DNA of 64,000 nt from the NCBI GenBank assembly GCA_014323925.1, contig JACONC010000002.1:122571-186570 (forward strand), given 5' to 3'. A model generated the notes under the pieces. It did no database searches. It was not told the origin of the DNA and saw only the letters and a program-made list of their open reading frames with translations. The DNA comes from Chromatiales bacterium (GTDB taxonomy: Bacteria; Pseudomonadota; Gammaproteobacteria; Poriferisulfidales; Oxydemutatoraceae). The position numbers were made by a program, and so were the translations under genes. This document shows positions 8,053 to 18,740 of the stretch, one piece after another. Positions within the stretch are counted from its first letter, which is position 1, and every line of letters begins with the position of its first letter.

Positions 8053-9298
8053 CAGTGTCGGCAAGCTTACGCGGTACTCGGGTTAGAAAAACTATTAAGC
8101 CAAGTGCTAGCATGACTATCAGCGACATCAAACCAAAGCGTGGGTTATCGCTGAGATATGTAGTGAAACCAAATAATAGCGGACCTAAGACCACCGCAAA
8201 TTTGCCCAGCATGTTGTAAATCCCGAAGAATTGGGCTGCGTGTTCGGACGGTACCATATCGGCATAAAAAGCACGGCTTTGGGCTTGCAAGCCACCCTGC
8301 ACCAAGGCGATTAAAACAACTAGAATATAAAAGCTCAATTGCGAATCTAAAAACGCTCCCCATAAGCAGATAACGATATAAATAAGGATACCAACTGTTA
8401 TCATAGAATGTGCGCCGAAATGTTCTGCTAGACGGCCGTAAATCAGAGTGGCTGGAAAAGCTATAATTTGTACGAGTAATAGCGCAATCAGCAGATCTTC
8501 TACCGGGAATCCTTTCACATCTCCGTAATGTACTGCGATTCTGATAATTGTATCCACGGCGTCTATATAGAGCCAATAAGCTAATAAAAACCATGCCAGT
8601 GCCGGCTGTTTACGTAACAGTTTAAGTGGTTTCCAAAAACCAAAAGTAGATGTTTGTCGTTTATGTTTCTCCCGTACCCACAACAATAATGGGATACTGA
8701 ATAATAACCACCATATACCTACGCCGGCAAAAACGCCTTTTATTTGTTGCATTTGCTCGGCATCACCAAACCACACTGGCAACACGCCGAGAATAAGTGC
8801 GATGCCGCCTCCTAAATAGCCCAATGCATAACCGGTTGACGAGATACGATTGTAATAAGTTGGCGAGGTGATGTCGATCAGCATCGCGTCGTAAAAAACA
8901 TTACCTGCCATAAACATAAAAACCGATAGCACATAGCAGATAAGTGCCGCCTGCCAAAACCCCTCGCCGAGGAAGGTGAAAGCAATTGTCGCCGCCACAG
9001 AAATGACCATACATACAGTCAAATAAGCCTTTTTGGCAGCCTTAACATCGGCAAGATATCCTATGACTGGGGCAGCTAGTATGAGCAATATGCCGGACAT
9101 TGAAGCACCAATCCCCAAAAGTAAACTGATTTCGGAAGCGGCTAATCCTTTTGCCCAATAATTTTTGAATAAAATGGGGAAAAATCCGGCCAGCACGATG
9201 GTGGCAAAAGCAGAATTAGCCCAATCGTACAATGACCATGACAAAGTAGCTTTATTCCATCCTCTATGAGTCAGATACTCTAATATGTTGTTATACAT
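8042..9298 (-). CDS. MFS transporter, UMF1 (Atg22-like) family
   Basis: A 418-residue integral membrane protein with about twelve hydrophobic segments. Near the N-terminus it has SLYDWANSAFAT, the signature of the UMF1/Atg22-like branch of the major facilitator superfamily. These are described as permeases linked to amino acid or unknown substrates. The substrate here cannot be told. It is transcribed away from rnd, and its 3' end overlaps that of purN. Confidence 0.85.
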   Translation of the reverse strand: MYNNILEYLTHRGWNKATLSWSLYDWANSAFATIVLAGFFPILFKNYWAKGLAASEISLLLGIGASMSGILLILAAPVIGYLADVKAAKKAYLTVCMVISVAATIAFTFLGEGFWQAALICYVLSVFMFMAGNVFYDAMLIDITSPTYYNRISSTGYALGYLGGGIALILGVLPVWFGDAEQMQQIKGVFAGVGIWWLLFSIPLLLWVREKHKRQTSTFGFWKPLKLLRKQPALAWFLLAYWLYIDAVDTIIRIAVHYGDVKGFPVEDLLIALLLVQIIAFPATLIYGRLAEHFGAHSMITVGILIYIVICLWGAFLDSQLSFYILVVLIALVQGGLQAQSRAFYADMVPSEHAAQFFGIYNMLGKFAVVLGPLLFGFTTYLSDNPRFGLMSLIVMLALGLIVFLTRVPRKLADTVTD

Positions 9299-9394
9299 GA
9301 AAAACCGCAGTGAACAGTTTGTGGTGAAAATGCCACATCAAATCATGTTATCATTTAGTCTTGCAATTGCATAAATAGATTTTGAAAAAGGAGT

Positions 9395-10504
9395 ATGAAT
9401 AATATAAATATAACCAATTTTCAAGGTATTATCACCGATGATGTAATGCTTTACGATATCTGTGAGGTGTTTGCTAAGTCGCAATATATTGCTTTAGATA
9501 CCGAATATATGCGCGAAGCTACCTATTATCCGCAACCCTCTTTGGTACAAATCAGCGATGGCAAAAATCATGCCATTTTAGATATCATAGCGTTACAGGA
9601 TTTACAGCCCTTAAAGAGGTTGCTAGCGACACCTAAAATAACCAAAATTATTCATTCTTACGAGCAAGACCTGATGGTCTTAAAATATATAGGTTGTCCT
9701 ATCAAACATTCTTTGTTTGATACGCAACTGGCAGCAGCATTTCTAGGTTTTGGTTATATGGTCGGCTATCAGACTCTAGTTGAAACTTGTTTAGGTGTTA
9801 AGCTCAAAAAAGGCTATGCGAGATCTAATTGGTTAACCAGACCCTTGGCCAAAGAACAAATTAAATATGCGATTGAAGATGTTATCCATTTGCCCAAACT
9901 ATATCATTTTCTCAACAAACATTTACAAGCCTCTGGCAAAGCCAGCTGGTGTGAGGAGGATAGCAAGCGAATATTAAATGACTACTACTCCGAGCGTGTC
10001 CGCCGTCCCACCCCTAAAGTTTCAGGTGAAGGTCAGCTGACTACCATTTATGAAAAACACCGACTACGAAAGTTAGTAGAGTGGCGCGAAGAAAAAGCAA
10101 AAACTGCTAATATGCCGAGGCGGTGGTTAGTTAAAGATAAGTATCTTATTGCGGTTGCTCAAAACCGTATGTCACTCGACGAACTGATAAATATACACAA
10201 AGATAATTTAGAAAATGAATATACAGACAAACTTAGTGAACAACTAAAATTAATTAAATACGAAACCCAAAATAGCAAGTATATATCGGCTAAAGATAAG
10301 CAATTAATAGAAAAACTAAAGCAGCTAATATCACAAGCCGCCCGAGATCACGGGGTAGAAAAATCTTTAATCGCAAGCCACAAGCAAATTTTAAGGTATG
10401 TCAGGGATGAAAAAAATAGAGCGAGTATGGCATTATCTTCCGGCTGGCGTTATCGGATGATAAATCAACCGATTAAAAAATTACTGGCGGCCGGCGATGG
10501 CTAA
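9395..10504 (+). CDS. rnd: Ribonuclease D
   Basis: A DEDDy 3'-5' exonuclease of 369 residues. The first acidic pair is in IALDTEYMREATYYP, the second in HSYEQDLMVL, and the Tyr/Asp pair in YAIEDVIHLPKLY. A C-terminal HRDC region follows (about residues 215-300). It trims tRNA and other stable RNA 3' ends. The AAAAAGGAG sequence stands only one base before the ATG at 9395, an unusually short spacing, yet no better start is seen before the catalytic domain. Confidence 0.92.
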   Translation: MNNINITNFQGIITDDVMLYDICEVFAKSQYIALDTEYMREATYYPQPSLVQISDGKNHAILDIIALQDLQPLKRLLATPKITKIIHSYEQDLMVLKYIGCPIKHSLFDTQLAAAFLGFGYMVGYQTLVETCLGVKLKKGYARSNWLTRPLAKEQIKYAIEDVIHLPKLYHFLNKHLQASGKASWCEEDSKRILNDYYSERVRRPTPKVSGEGQLTTIYEKHRLRKLVEWREEKAKTANMPRRWLVKDKYLIAVAQNRMSLDELINIHKDNLENEYTDKLSEQLKLIKYETQNSKYISAKDKQLIEKLKQLISQAARDHGVEKSLIASHKQILRYVRDEKNRASMALSSGWRYRMINQPIKKLLAAGDG

Positions 10505-11039
10505 ATGTAATATCGCCGAAGCCATCCCGGATGAATTGTTGTTAGATATAAAAAGGGATATAGCAGAATTAAAACCTGCCTCGCTATTAATAATTGCGAT
10601 ACCTTCGATAAATATAGAGCCAATATTTCAGACCTCAGACACCACGACTATAAAGTCTATAGACGACCTCAGTCATTATCTGAATAACGCACCCGTTAAT
10701 CGTAAATTTGATTTGGCGATCGCTATATTGACTGCCGAAAATATAAAAGACGACCGTTATATGCATCTAATCTCAAAATTACGCGATACTGATAGTGCCA
10801 GAGTATATCTGGCGTGTCGTGTGAACACTGAAATTGCCGGTGAAATTATCGATAAACATTACGATACTTGTCTACGCGGCTTAGGTTTCAAGCTGTTACG
10901 CATATACCAGCTACAGCCATCGGATAAAATGCAAGTATGCCTTTATTACTACGATATCTATGACTATAAGGAAGTGCCTGATTGGCTAAACGATAGGTTT
11001 TGGGCAAACCCAGATATGTGGGATAAGGCACGATGGTGA
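10497..11039 (+). CDS. DUF6231-like conserved hypothetical protein
   Basis: A soluble-looking protein of 180 residues whose start overlaps rnd by 8 bp. The C-terminal sequence DWLNDRFWANPDMWDKARW resembles the end of the DUF6231 family known from Pseudomonas-type genomes, which has a methyltransferase-like fold appearance but no known function. No motifs of catalysis are apparent. Co-translation with rnd is likely. Confidence 0.65.
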   Translation: MAKCNIAEAIPDELLLDIKRDIAELKPASLLIIAIPSINIEPIFQTSDTTTIKSIDDLSHYLNNAPVNRKFDLAIAILTAENIKDDRYMHLISKLRDTDSARVYLACRVNTEIAGEIIDKHYDTCLRGLGFKLLRIYQLQPSDKMQVCLYYYDIYDYKEVPDWLNDRFWANPDMWDKARW

Positions 11040-11121
11040 ACCTACAACCTGAAGTTTGCCAGCATCATATACACCCGCAATCATCTGCATATCCTTAACC
11101 GAATAGATAAGAATAACAGCT

Positions 11122-11153
11122 ATAGAGGAATCACATCCGTGTGATTCCTCTAT
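11122..11153. terminator. Perfect 14-bp hairpin between convergent genes
   Basis: ATAGAGGAATCACA (11122-11135), loop TCCG, then TGTGATTCCTCTAT (11140-11153): a perfect 14-bp stem with a 4-nt loop. It lies between the convergent DUF6231-like gene and amtB, where a bidirectional terminator is expected. No U-tract follows on either strand, so it may act only as an mRNA 3'-end stabiliser. Confidence 0.6.
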
Positions 11154-11201
11154 CCATCGCTGACAAAGAAATCAAAAAAGCGACAGTACTAGCTACACAA
11201 T

Positions 11202-13148
<1,947 letters not shown>

Positions 13149-14024
13149 ATGAGTGGTTTTGCGATACCATCGCTAGTGACGGATACAACTTTAGCAAGTA
13201 TCAATCGGATTTTGGGTCGGACTCTGGCGTGGATTTTAGTACCAGTATGCACTTTTTTATTATCGGATATTTTCTGGAAAATATATTATCCGGACACGAT
13301 ATCCGGCACACAAAGTAGCGATATTACCAAGCAACTGGCGGTGCGCGAGCAAACCAATAATAAGTCGGCAACATGGGATTGGTTTAGGTTGCGTGAGCCA
13401 CCCAAGCCTAAGCCCATCAAAATTGCTCGTATCAAGGGAACTTTGTTCGGTATCGTCGGTGTTGGTGATAGTGGCACGGCGATGATTGCCTTAGACGGTG
13501 CGGCAGCCAAAATTTATAAAGTCGGCGACGAAATAAAGGAAGGTGTATTTTTATCTCGACTAGGCAGCGACTATGTGATTTTACTAAGGGGCGAGACTGA
13601 GGAAAAATTAGCGATAAAGAAAGCCGATAACCTATTCGTTAGTCGAGAGGAAACGGTTAGTGAGCAAACATCGTATCAAGAAGAACCTCCAGTTAAATAC
13701 TATACGCCGGGTTCTGTGGGTTATCTGGTATCCAAGATTAAGGAAGATCCGCTTAAAATAGGAGAAATGGTAAAATTCGAAACGGTGGATGCTGGGCGTT
13801 ACGGCTCTGGCGTTAAGGTGGAACCTGTTACAACTGCCGAATACGATTTATTGACCAAGCTCAATTTAAATGCCGGTGATATAGTACTAGGGTTTGATAG
13901 GAACCGAGTCACCGATATTATCGAAGACCCCGTATCATACCAAAAGATTTTGAGCGGAGACGAATTTAAGATTCAATTTTTAAGAGAAGGAAAATTGGAA
14001 AGTACTTTGGTTAAAATGGAATAA
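13149..14024 (+). CDS. gspC: Type II secretion system inner-membrane protein GspC
   Basis: A 291-residue bitopic protein. It has one N-terminal membrane segment (about residues 25-43, LAWILVPVCTFLLSDIFW), a periplasmic homology region (IKGTLFGIVGVGDSGTAMI and on) and a C-terminal PDZ-like domain (LNAGDIVLGFDRNRVTDI). GspC links the inner-membrane platform to the secretin GspD, whose gene follows. The ribosome-binding site is strong. Sequence is weakly conserved, so position and architecture support the call. Confidence 0.88.
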   Translation: MSGFAIPSLVTDTTLASINRILGRTLAWILVPVCTFLLSDIFWKIYYPDTISGTQSSDITKQLAVREQTNNKSATWDWFRLREPPKPKPIKIARIKGTLFGIVGVGDSGTAMIALDGAAAKIYKVGDEIKEGVFLSRLGSDYVILLRGETEEKLAIKKADNLFVSREETVSEQTSYQEEPPVKYYTPGSVGYLVSKIKEDPLKIGEMVKFETVDAGRYGSGVKVEPVTTAEYDLLTKLNLNAGDIVLGFDRNRVTDIIEDPVSYQKILSGDEFKIQFLREGKLESTLVKME

Positions 14025-14081
14025 CTGGTGTACAAGAAAACTTACTATATATTAGACTATGCTGATAGCAGAAATTAGACC

Positions 14082-16169
14082 ATGCTACAAAAGATTGGGT
14101 TAAAAAAGATCATGTTAAAAAAGACCAGGTTAAAAATTTTTAATTTTGAAAAATTGCTCACCATCTTACTTGGCTTCATGCTACTCACCCCGTCAGTGGC
14201 GACTGCGGCTACGATTAACTTTAGGGATGTTGAGATCAAACAATTCATTGAGAGTATGTCGGAGTTGACCGGCAAGAATTTCTTAATGGATAACCGGGTA
14301 CGCGGCAAAGCGACGATTATTGCCAGCACCGAAGTGCCAGATGATGCACTTTACGACATTATGCTTTCGGTTTTGGCAATGCAAGGCTTCAGAGCGGTAG
14401 AAGGCGCCAACGGATTGACGACTATCGTACCAGCTAATCTAGCTCCACGCTATTCACCATTGGATGTTGAGAGCACATTGCAAACTGAGATTATCCCCAT
14501 CCGACATTTAGAGGTAGGATCTATCGTTCCCATCATCCGACCATTGATGACTGGTGAGGCACAAGTCGTCCCATTCAAACGGCTTAACTCGCTGATAATC
14601 ACTGAGCTCAAAACCAACATCGAGCGTGTCAAAGAGATTATTCGCTCAATAGACAAGAAAACTTTGGAAGATTACGAAATTATAAATCTCAGACATTTGA
14701 AAGCTGATGATATAGTAAGAATTATAGAGAAAGCGCGCAACCCTGCTACCAAACAGTTGGTTAAAATTATCGCCGACTCCAAAAACGACCGCGTTATCTT
14801 GACCGGTCAACCGGAAGATCGCCTGACATTGCGCGCACTCATAGCCGAACTGGACACCCGCTCAACGACTTCGGATCAACGCGGTGTGGTGCGTGTGATA
14901 CCTTTGAACTATGCCAACGCTGACGACATGAAGAGTGTACTCAAAGGTTTATTGACCAAACAATTTTTAGAATTAGCAAGCGAAGGTTTTATGGAGGATG
15001 ACATTAAGAAAGATGACGACAAAAAAGATGACGACAAAAAGGATGATGCCAAAAAAGATGATGACAAAAAAGATGATAAAAAGAAGAGCGAAACGCTAAG
15101 CGGCAGCGGCTATACTGTGCAATCTGATCCTGACACCAATGTATTGATAGTCAGCGGTGCCGCCAATTTGGTACAAGCAATCGTTACTGTGGTTGAGCGG
15201 TTAGATGTGCCGCGCCCGCAGGTGTTGATAGAAGCGATTATTGCCGAGTTGTCCCTGAGACGATCGGCAGAATTAAAGACACGCTTAGCTGCAGCAAAGG
15301 GAGAAGGACGTAATACTATCGGTATACCAGGAGGAGGTGACATAATAACTGACTTGCGCGGATTATTTTCCGCCTTCGATTTCACCGGTAACAGGAGAGA
15401 TATTCGTGGTTACGCCGGTGTAAAAATTAATGACCTAAACTTAGGTTTGTTTATAGAGGGACTTCTCTCAGATAATAATACCAACATTCTGGCAACACCA
15501 TCAGTGATGACACTCAATAACGAGAAAGCGATAATAAAAGTTGGCACGGAAAGAAGCATCGAAACTGCAAATGATTTTGTAGGAGATAATGATCAGAGGC
15601 GAAGACAAACCTTTGAGCGTCTTCAGGCGGATACCGAACTTACCGTGACACCGCAGATTACCAAAGGTGATGCAGTTAACCTTGATATTAAACAAAAAGT
15701 CAGAAGAGTGCAGAATGAAACCGCAACCCAACCCGTAACCGACGACCGGGAGATTGAAACCCGTGTGGTGGTGGATGACGGCAAAATTGTCATTTTAGGT
15801 GGATTGGTAAGCGAAAATCGCACCGACATTAAAAGACGATATCCATTATTGAGCAGTATTCCGCTAGTAGGTAACCTATTCAAAGGGCGTGAGAGTAGCA
15901 ACGACAAAAGCAACATAATGGTATTTATACGCCCGACTATTTTCCGCAATACTGAAGATGCGACTAAAGTCGCTGCCGATCGCTATGTACAACTGCGCCT
16001 GGAGCAATTGGAACATCTTAAAAAAACCGATACTCTGCTTGACGAAGAAACGAAATCCATGCTACTGCCACCGCTTAAGTCGGAGCGCAAATCGTCAACC
16101 TCCCGCCGCCCCACACCTACTTCTAGAGCTAGACCGCCGTCATCTCGCTCGTCTGACGAACGCACTTAA
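14082..16169 (+). CDS. gspD: Type II secretion system secretin GspD
   Basis: A 695-residue outer-membrane secretin. It has a signal sequence (LLTILLGFMLLTPSVATAA), an N0 domain (INFRDVEIKQFIESMSELTG), N1-N3 repeats and a secretin core with VLIEAIIAELS and the late VVDDGKIVILGGLVSE. Inside the N3 region (about residues 309-335) is an Asp/Lys-only stretch built of KKDDD units. The C-terminus is Ser/Arg/Pro-rich. The start could also be the ATG at 14112, since neither has a good ribosome-binding site. gspC precedes it and the exeA-like gene follows. Confidence 0.93.
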   Translation: MLQKIGLKKIMLKKTRLKIFNFEKLLTILLGFMLLTPSVATAATINFRDVEIKQFIESMSELTGKNFLMDNRVRGKATIIASTEVPDDALYDIMLSVLAMQGFRAVEGANGLTTIVPANLAPRYSPLDVESTLQTEIIPIRHLEVGSIVPIIRPLMTGEAQVVPFKRLNSLIITELKTNIERVKEIIRSIDKKTLEDYEIINLRHLKADDIVRIIEKARNPATKQLVKIIADSKNDRVILTGQPEDRLTLRALIAELDTRSTTSDQRGVVRVIPLNYANADDMKSVLKGLLTKQFLELASEGFMEDDIKKDDDKKDDDKKDDAKKDDDKKDDKKKSETLSGSGYTVQSDPDTNVLIVSGAANLVQAIVTVVERLDVPRPQVLIEAIIAELSLRRSAELKTRLAAAKGEGRNTIGIPGGGDIITDLRGLFSAFDFTGNRRDIRGYAGVKINDLNLGLFIEGLLSDNNTNILATPSVMTLNNEKAIIKVGTERSIETANDFVGDNDQRRRQTFERLQADTELTVTPQITKGDAVNLDIKQKVRRVQNETATQPVTDDREIETRVVVDDGKIVILGGLVSENRTDIKRRYPLLSSIPLVGNLFKGRESSNDKSNIMVFIRPTIFRNTEDATKVAADRYVQLRLEQLEHLKKTDTLLDEETKSMLLPPLKSERKSSTSRRPTPTSRARPPSSRSSDERT
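15006..15086 (+). repeat. 15-bp tandem repeat coding for KKDDD units in gspD
   Basis: Four in-frame copies of a 15-bp unit resembling AAAAAAGATGACGAC, with third-position variation, followed by a shortened copy. It encodes the low-complexity Lys/Asp insertion in the GspD periplasmic domain. Because the unit is a multiple of three, copy-number change would alter length without breaking the frame. Confidence 0.9.
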
Positions 16170-16189
16170 GAATCGCAACACTTACATAG

Positions 16190-18004
16190 ATGTACGAGCA
16201 CTATTTTAATCTAAGCGAAAACCCGTTTACGCTTGCGCCCAACCCACGTTATTTTTATTTAAGCGAGCAGCATCGTGAGGCTTTAGCCCATCTGCAATAC
16301 GGTTTGAACGAAAACGGCGGATTTATACTGCTGACCGGCGAGGTCGGTACTGGCAAGACCACTGCGTGGCGGTGCTTGGTTGAAAACCTACCGGCTGATA
16401 TAGATCTTGCCATCGTTCTCAACCCGCGCCTCAACGAGATAGAGCTACTGGAGACGATCTGCGATGAACTTGGCATCACCTACGAGCAAGGCAGCGGCAT
16501 CAAAAACCTCAGCGATAAACTCAACCGACATTTATTGGAAACTTATGCAAACCATCGCCGCACTATAGTCATTGTTGAAGAGGCGCAAAATCTCAGTACT
16601 GAGGTATTAGAACAACTACGTTTGCTGACCAATCTGGAAACTAACGAAAGCAAGCTGTTGCAAATTATTTTAATAGGGCAACCTGAACTATCAGACAAAA
16701 TAGCTGCACCTGAATTACGCCAACTGCGCCAACGGATCATTGCCCGTTTTCATCTAAAGCCCTTTGCTGCCAAAGATGTACGAGCATATATAAACCATCG
16801 CCTATCTATCGCCGGCGCATCGCCACGCTTATACTCTGATGCGGCGGTGCGCAGGTTGGTTAAGCATAGCCGTGGCATTCCACGAGTCATTAACCTGATC
16901 TGTGATAGAGCATTACTCGGATGTTATTCTGAAGAGCGTGGCTATGTTGATGCAACGATGATAGATCGGGCTGCGAAAGAGGTATTAGGGCAACCCATAC
17001 ACCCACTACACAAACAGTCCGGCAAGCCGACTATTTACAACAATAACTTTGTCCGTCCGGCCGTTGCCGCGGTTGGAGCAGTGGCGATTATTGCTGTTGC
17101 CGCACTGTTGGCACCGCCTTATTTTCCCATTTTGTTTAATGACAACCGACTATCCGGCAATATGGTTGAACACTCTTTGGACATAATGGAGAGCGGTTTA
17201 GACAAAATCGGGCTAGCCAATATGGTCGAAACGATGCGCGAAGATGACGATGTTATCGCCAACGATGTACAACCAACTGATACTGCCACCGCCGAGAATG
17301 GCACGATAAAAACGGCTACCTATCGAGTAGCACTAGATTTATCTGAACCTTCAGAGAGTGCAACTGCGTCTGCACCTTGGCAAAACAGTTTAGCAATAGC
17401 GGCGCGCCAACAAGATCCATATCGGACCCTGTTTAATCTGTGGAACATTAACTTGCCGGAGATGTTGGAACAATCACCTTGCGAATACGCATTGCGGCAT
17501 CAACTCGATTGTTGGCATCGGCGCGGGAACATCAGCAGCATCAAGCGTGTCAACCGCCCAGCCCTGCTCAAAATGATTTCCACCGAAGGACAGCTGTTTC
17601 AAGCAGTCTTAAAATCTATCAATGGAGCGAACCAATTGCAACTAACCGCAGCCAATAAAACCATTGAGATAAATGAGAACGAACTAGATGATGTCTGGAC
17701 TGGTGAATACACTTTGTTATGGAAGCGACCACAAAATTACCGAGACACGATTTATCCGGGCGACACTGATCAAACGGTAGGCTGGTTAACCGAACAGTTT
17801 ACCAGTTTGCCGGGCTACGGGCCGCCGATAGCAGAATCTTCCTTTTACGACTATGATTTGGAAAGCCGCATCAGACTATTACAAAAACGCTGCGGGCTTT
17901 TTGTTGACGGGTTGATTGGTAAAGAAACCTTGATAAAAATAAACACGCTCACTGGAAAACCACCACAACTGCAAAGCGGTGAAGGTTGTTTGGGGGTCGG
18001 TTAG
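16190..18004 (+). CDS. ExeA/GspA-like AAA+ ATPase with peptidoglycan-binding domain
   Basis: A protein of 604 residues. The N-terminal AAA+ domain has Walker A (LTGEVGTGKTTAWR) and Walker B (TIVIVEEAQNL). A single membrane segment lies around residues 287-307 (VAAVGAVAIIAVAALLAPPYF). The periplasmic part ends with a peptidoglycan-binding-1 repeat (RLLQKRCGLFVDGLIGKETL). This is the layout of ExeA, which with ExeB remodels peptidoglycan for secretin assembly. A gspB-type gene follows immediately. Confidence 0.9.
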   Translation: MYEHYFNLSENPFTLAPNPRYFYLSEQHREALAHLQYGLNENGGFILLTGEVGTGKTTAWRCLVENLPADIDLAIVLNPRLNEIELLETICDELGITYEQGSGIKNLSDKLNRHLLETYANHRRTIVIVEEAQNLSTEVLEQLRLLTNLETNESKLLQIILIGQPELSDKIAAPELRQLRQRIIARFHLKPFAAKDVRAYINHRLSIAGASPRLYSDAAVRRLVKHSRGIPRVINLICDRALLGCYSEERGYVDATMIDRAAKEVLGQPIHPLHKQSGKPTIYNNNFVRPAVAAVGAVAIIAVAALLAPPYFPILFNDNRLSGNMVEHSLDIMESGLDKIGLANMVETMREDDDVIANDVQPTDTATAENGTIKTATYRVALDLSEPSESATASAPWQNSLAIAARQQDPYRTLFNLWNINLPEMLEQSPCEYALRHQLDCWHRRGNISSIKRVNRPALLKMISTEGQLFQAVLKSINGANQLQLTAANKTIEINENELDDVWTGEYTLLWKRPQNYRDTIYPGDTDQTVGWLTEQFTSLPGYGPPIAESSFYDYDLESRIRLLQKRCGLFVDGLIGKETLIKINTLTGKPPQLQSGEGCLGVG

Positions 18005-18736
18005 ATGTCTTTTATTTTATCGGCACTAAAAAAAGTAGAAAACAAGCGTAACTTAGGTGCGGCTCCTGATATTTCAGCGATACAAGTACAAAGCTACGAC
18101 TATGCTGACAATCATCGCTACCGTATCAGTGTCGTGTTAGCCACTATCGGAGTCACCGCAGTAGTTATTTTCACCGGATTGTGGCTTTATAAAACCTTGC
18201 CAGAACCTATAGCCACCGAACCAAATATCCCTACACGCATAGCCACACCTTCAGCTGCTGATACGATATTACAGACGGATAGTTCGCCGCAAATTAATCG
18301 ACCGCCTGTTGCGGCAACACCACCATCGGCAGCGGCTGCCGTACCACCTTCTGTTGTGCGCAACAATCTTACACCGGCAGCACAAACATACTATCCGCCT
18401 GCTCAGCAACCAGCCATAAACAATGCGACTGTAGCACCGCAGTTATATCAAAACCCAGTTGAAACACCCGACTTAGAACCTTTACCAGTCGGTATCGTCA
18501 ATTACGAGGAATTACCTAACGGCTTGCGAAAGCGTATTCCCAATATCCAACTATCGGCACATATACACTCAGATTTACGTCCTCAGGCGCGCAAAGTCAT
18601 TATCAACGGTGTAGCACTGCGTGAGGGGCAAAGACTGAGCGACGATCTTACAGTGCACCAAATCAACGCCGACGGTGCGGTGATGGATTTCCAAGGTACC
18701 CTGTTTTTGCTTGGCAAAAACAGCATATTTAACTAA
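18005..18736 (+). CDS. gspB: Type II secretion system assembly protein GspB (ExeB-like)
   Basis: A 243-residue protein starting with the typical MSFILSALKKVENKR. It has one membrane segment (about residues 42-62), a Pro/Ala-rich periplasmic linker and a C-terminal GspB domain (IPNIQLSAHIHSDLRPQARK and on to the end). It partners ExeA in secretin insertion. It begins right after the stop of the exeA-like gene, and gspE starts 4 bp after it. Confidence 0.88.
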   Translation: MSFILSALKKVENKRNLGAAPDISAIQVQSYDYADNHRYRISVVLATIGVTAVVIFTGLWLYKTLPEPIATEPNIPTRIATPSAADTILQTDSSPQINRPPVAATPPSAAAAVPPSVVRNNLTPAAQTYYPPAQQPAINNATVAPQLYQNPVETPDLEPLPVGIVNYEELPNGLRKRIPNIQLSAHIHSDLRPQARKVIINGVALREGQRLSDDLTVHQINADGAVMDFQGTLFLLGKNSIFN

Positions 18737-18740
18737 GCAA

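Noticed and set aside
15006-15086. Short tandem repeats considered as a CRISPR array
   Set aside because: The 15-bp units are contiguous without spacers and are in frame in gspD.
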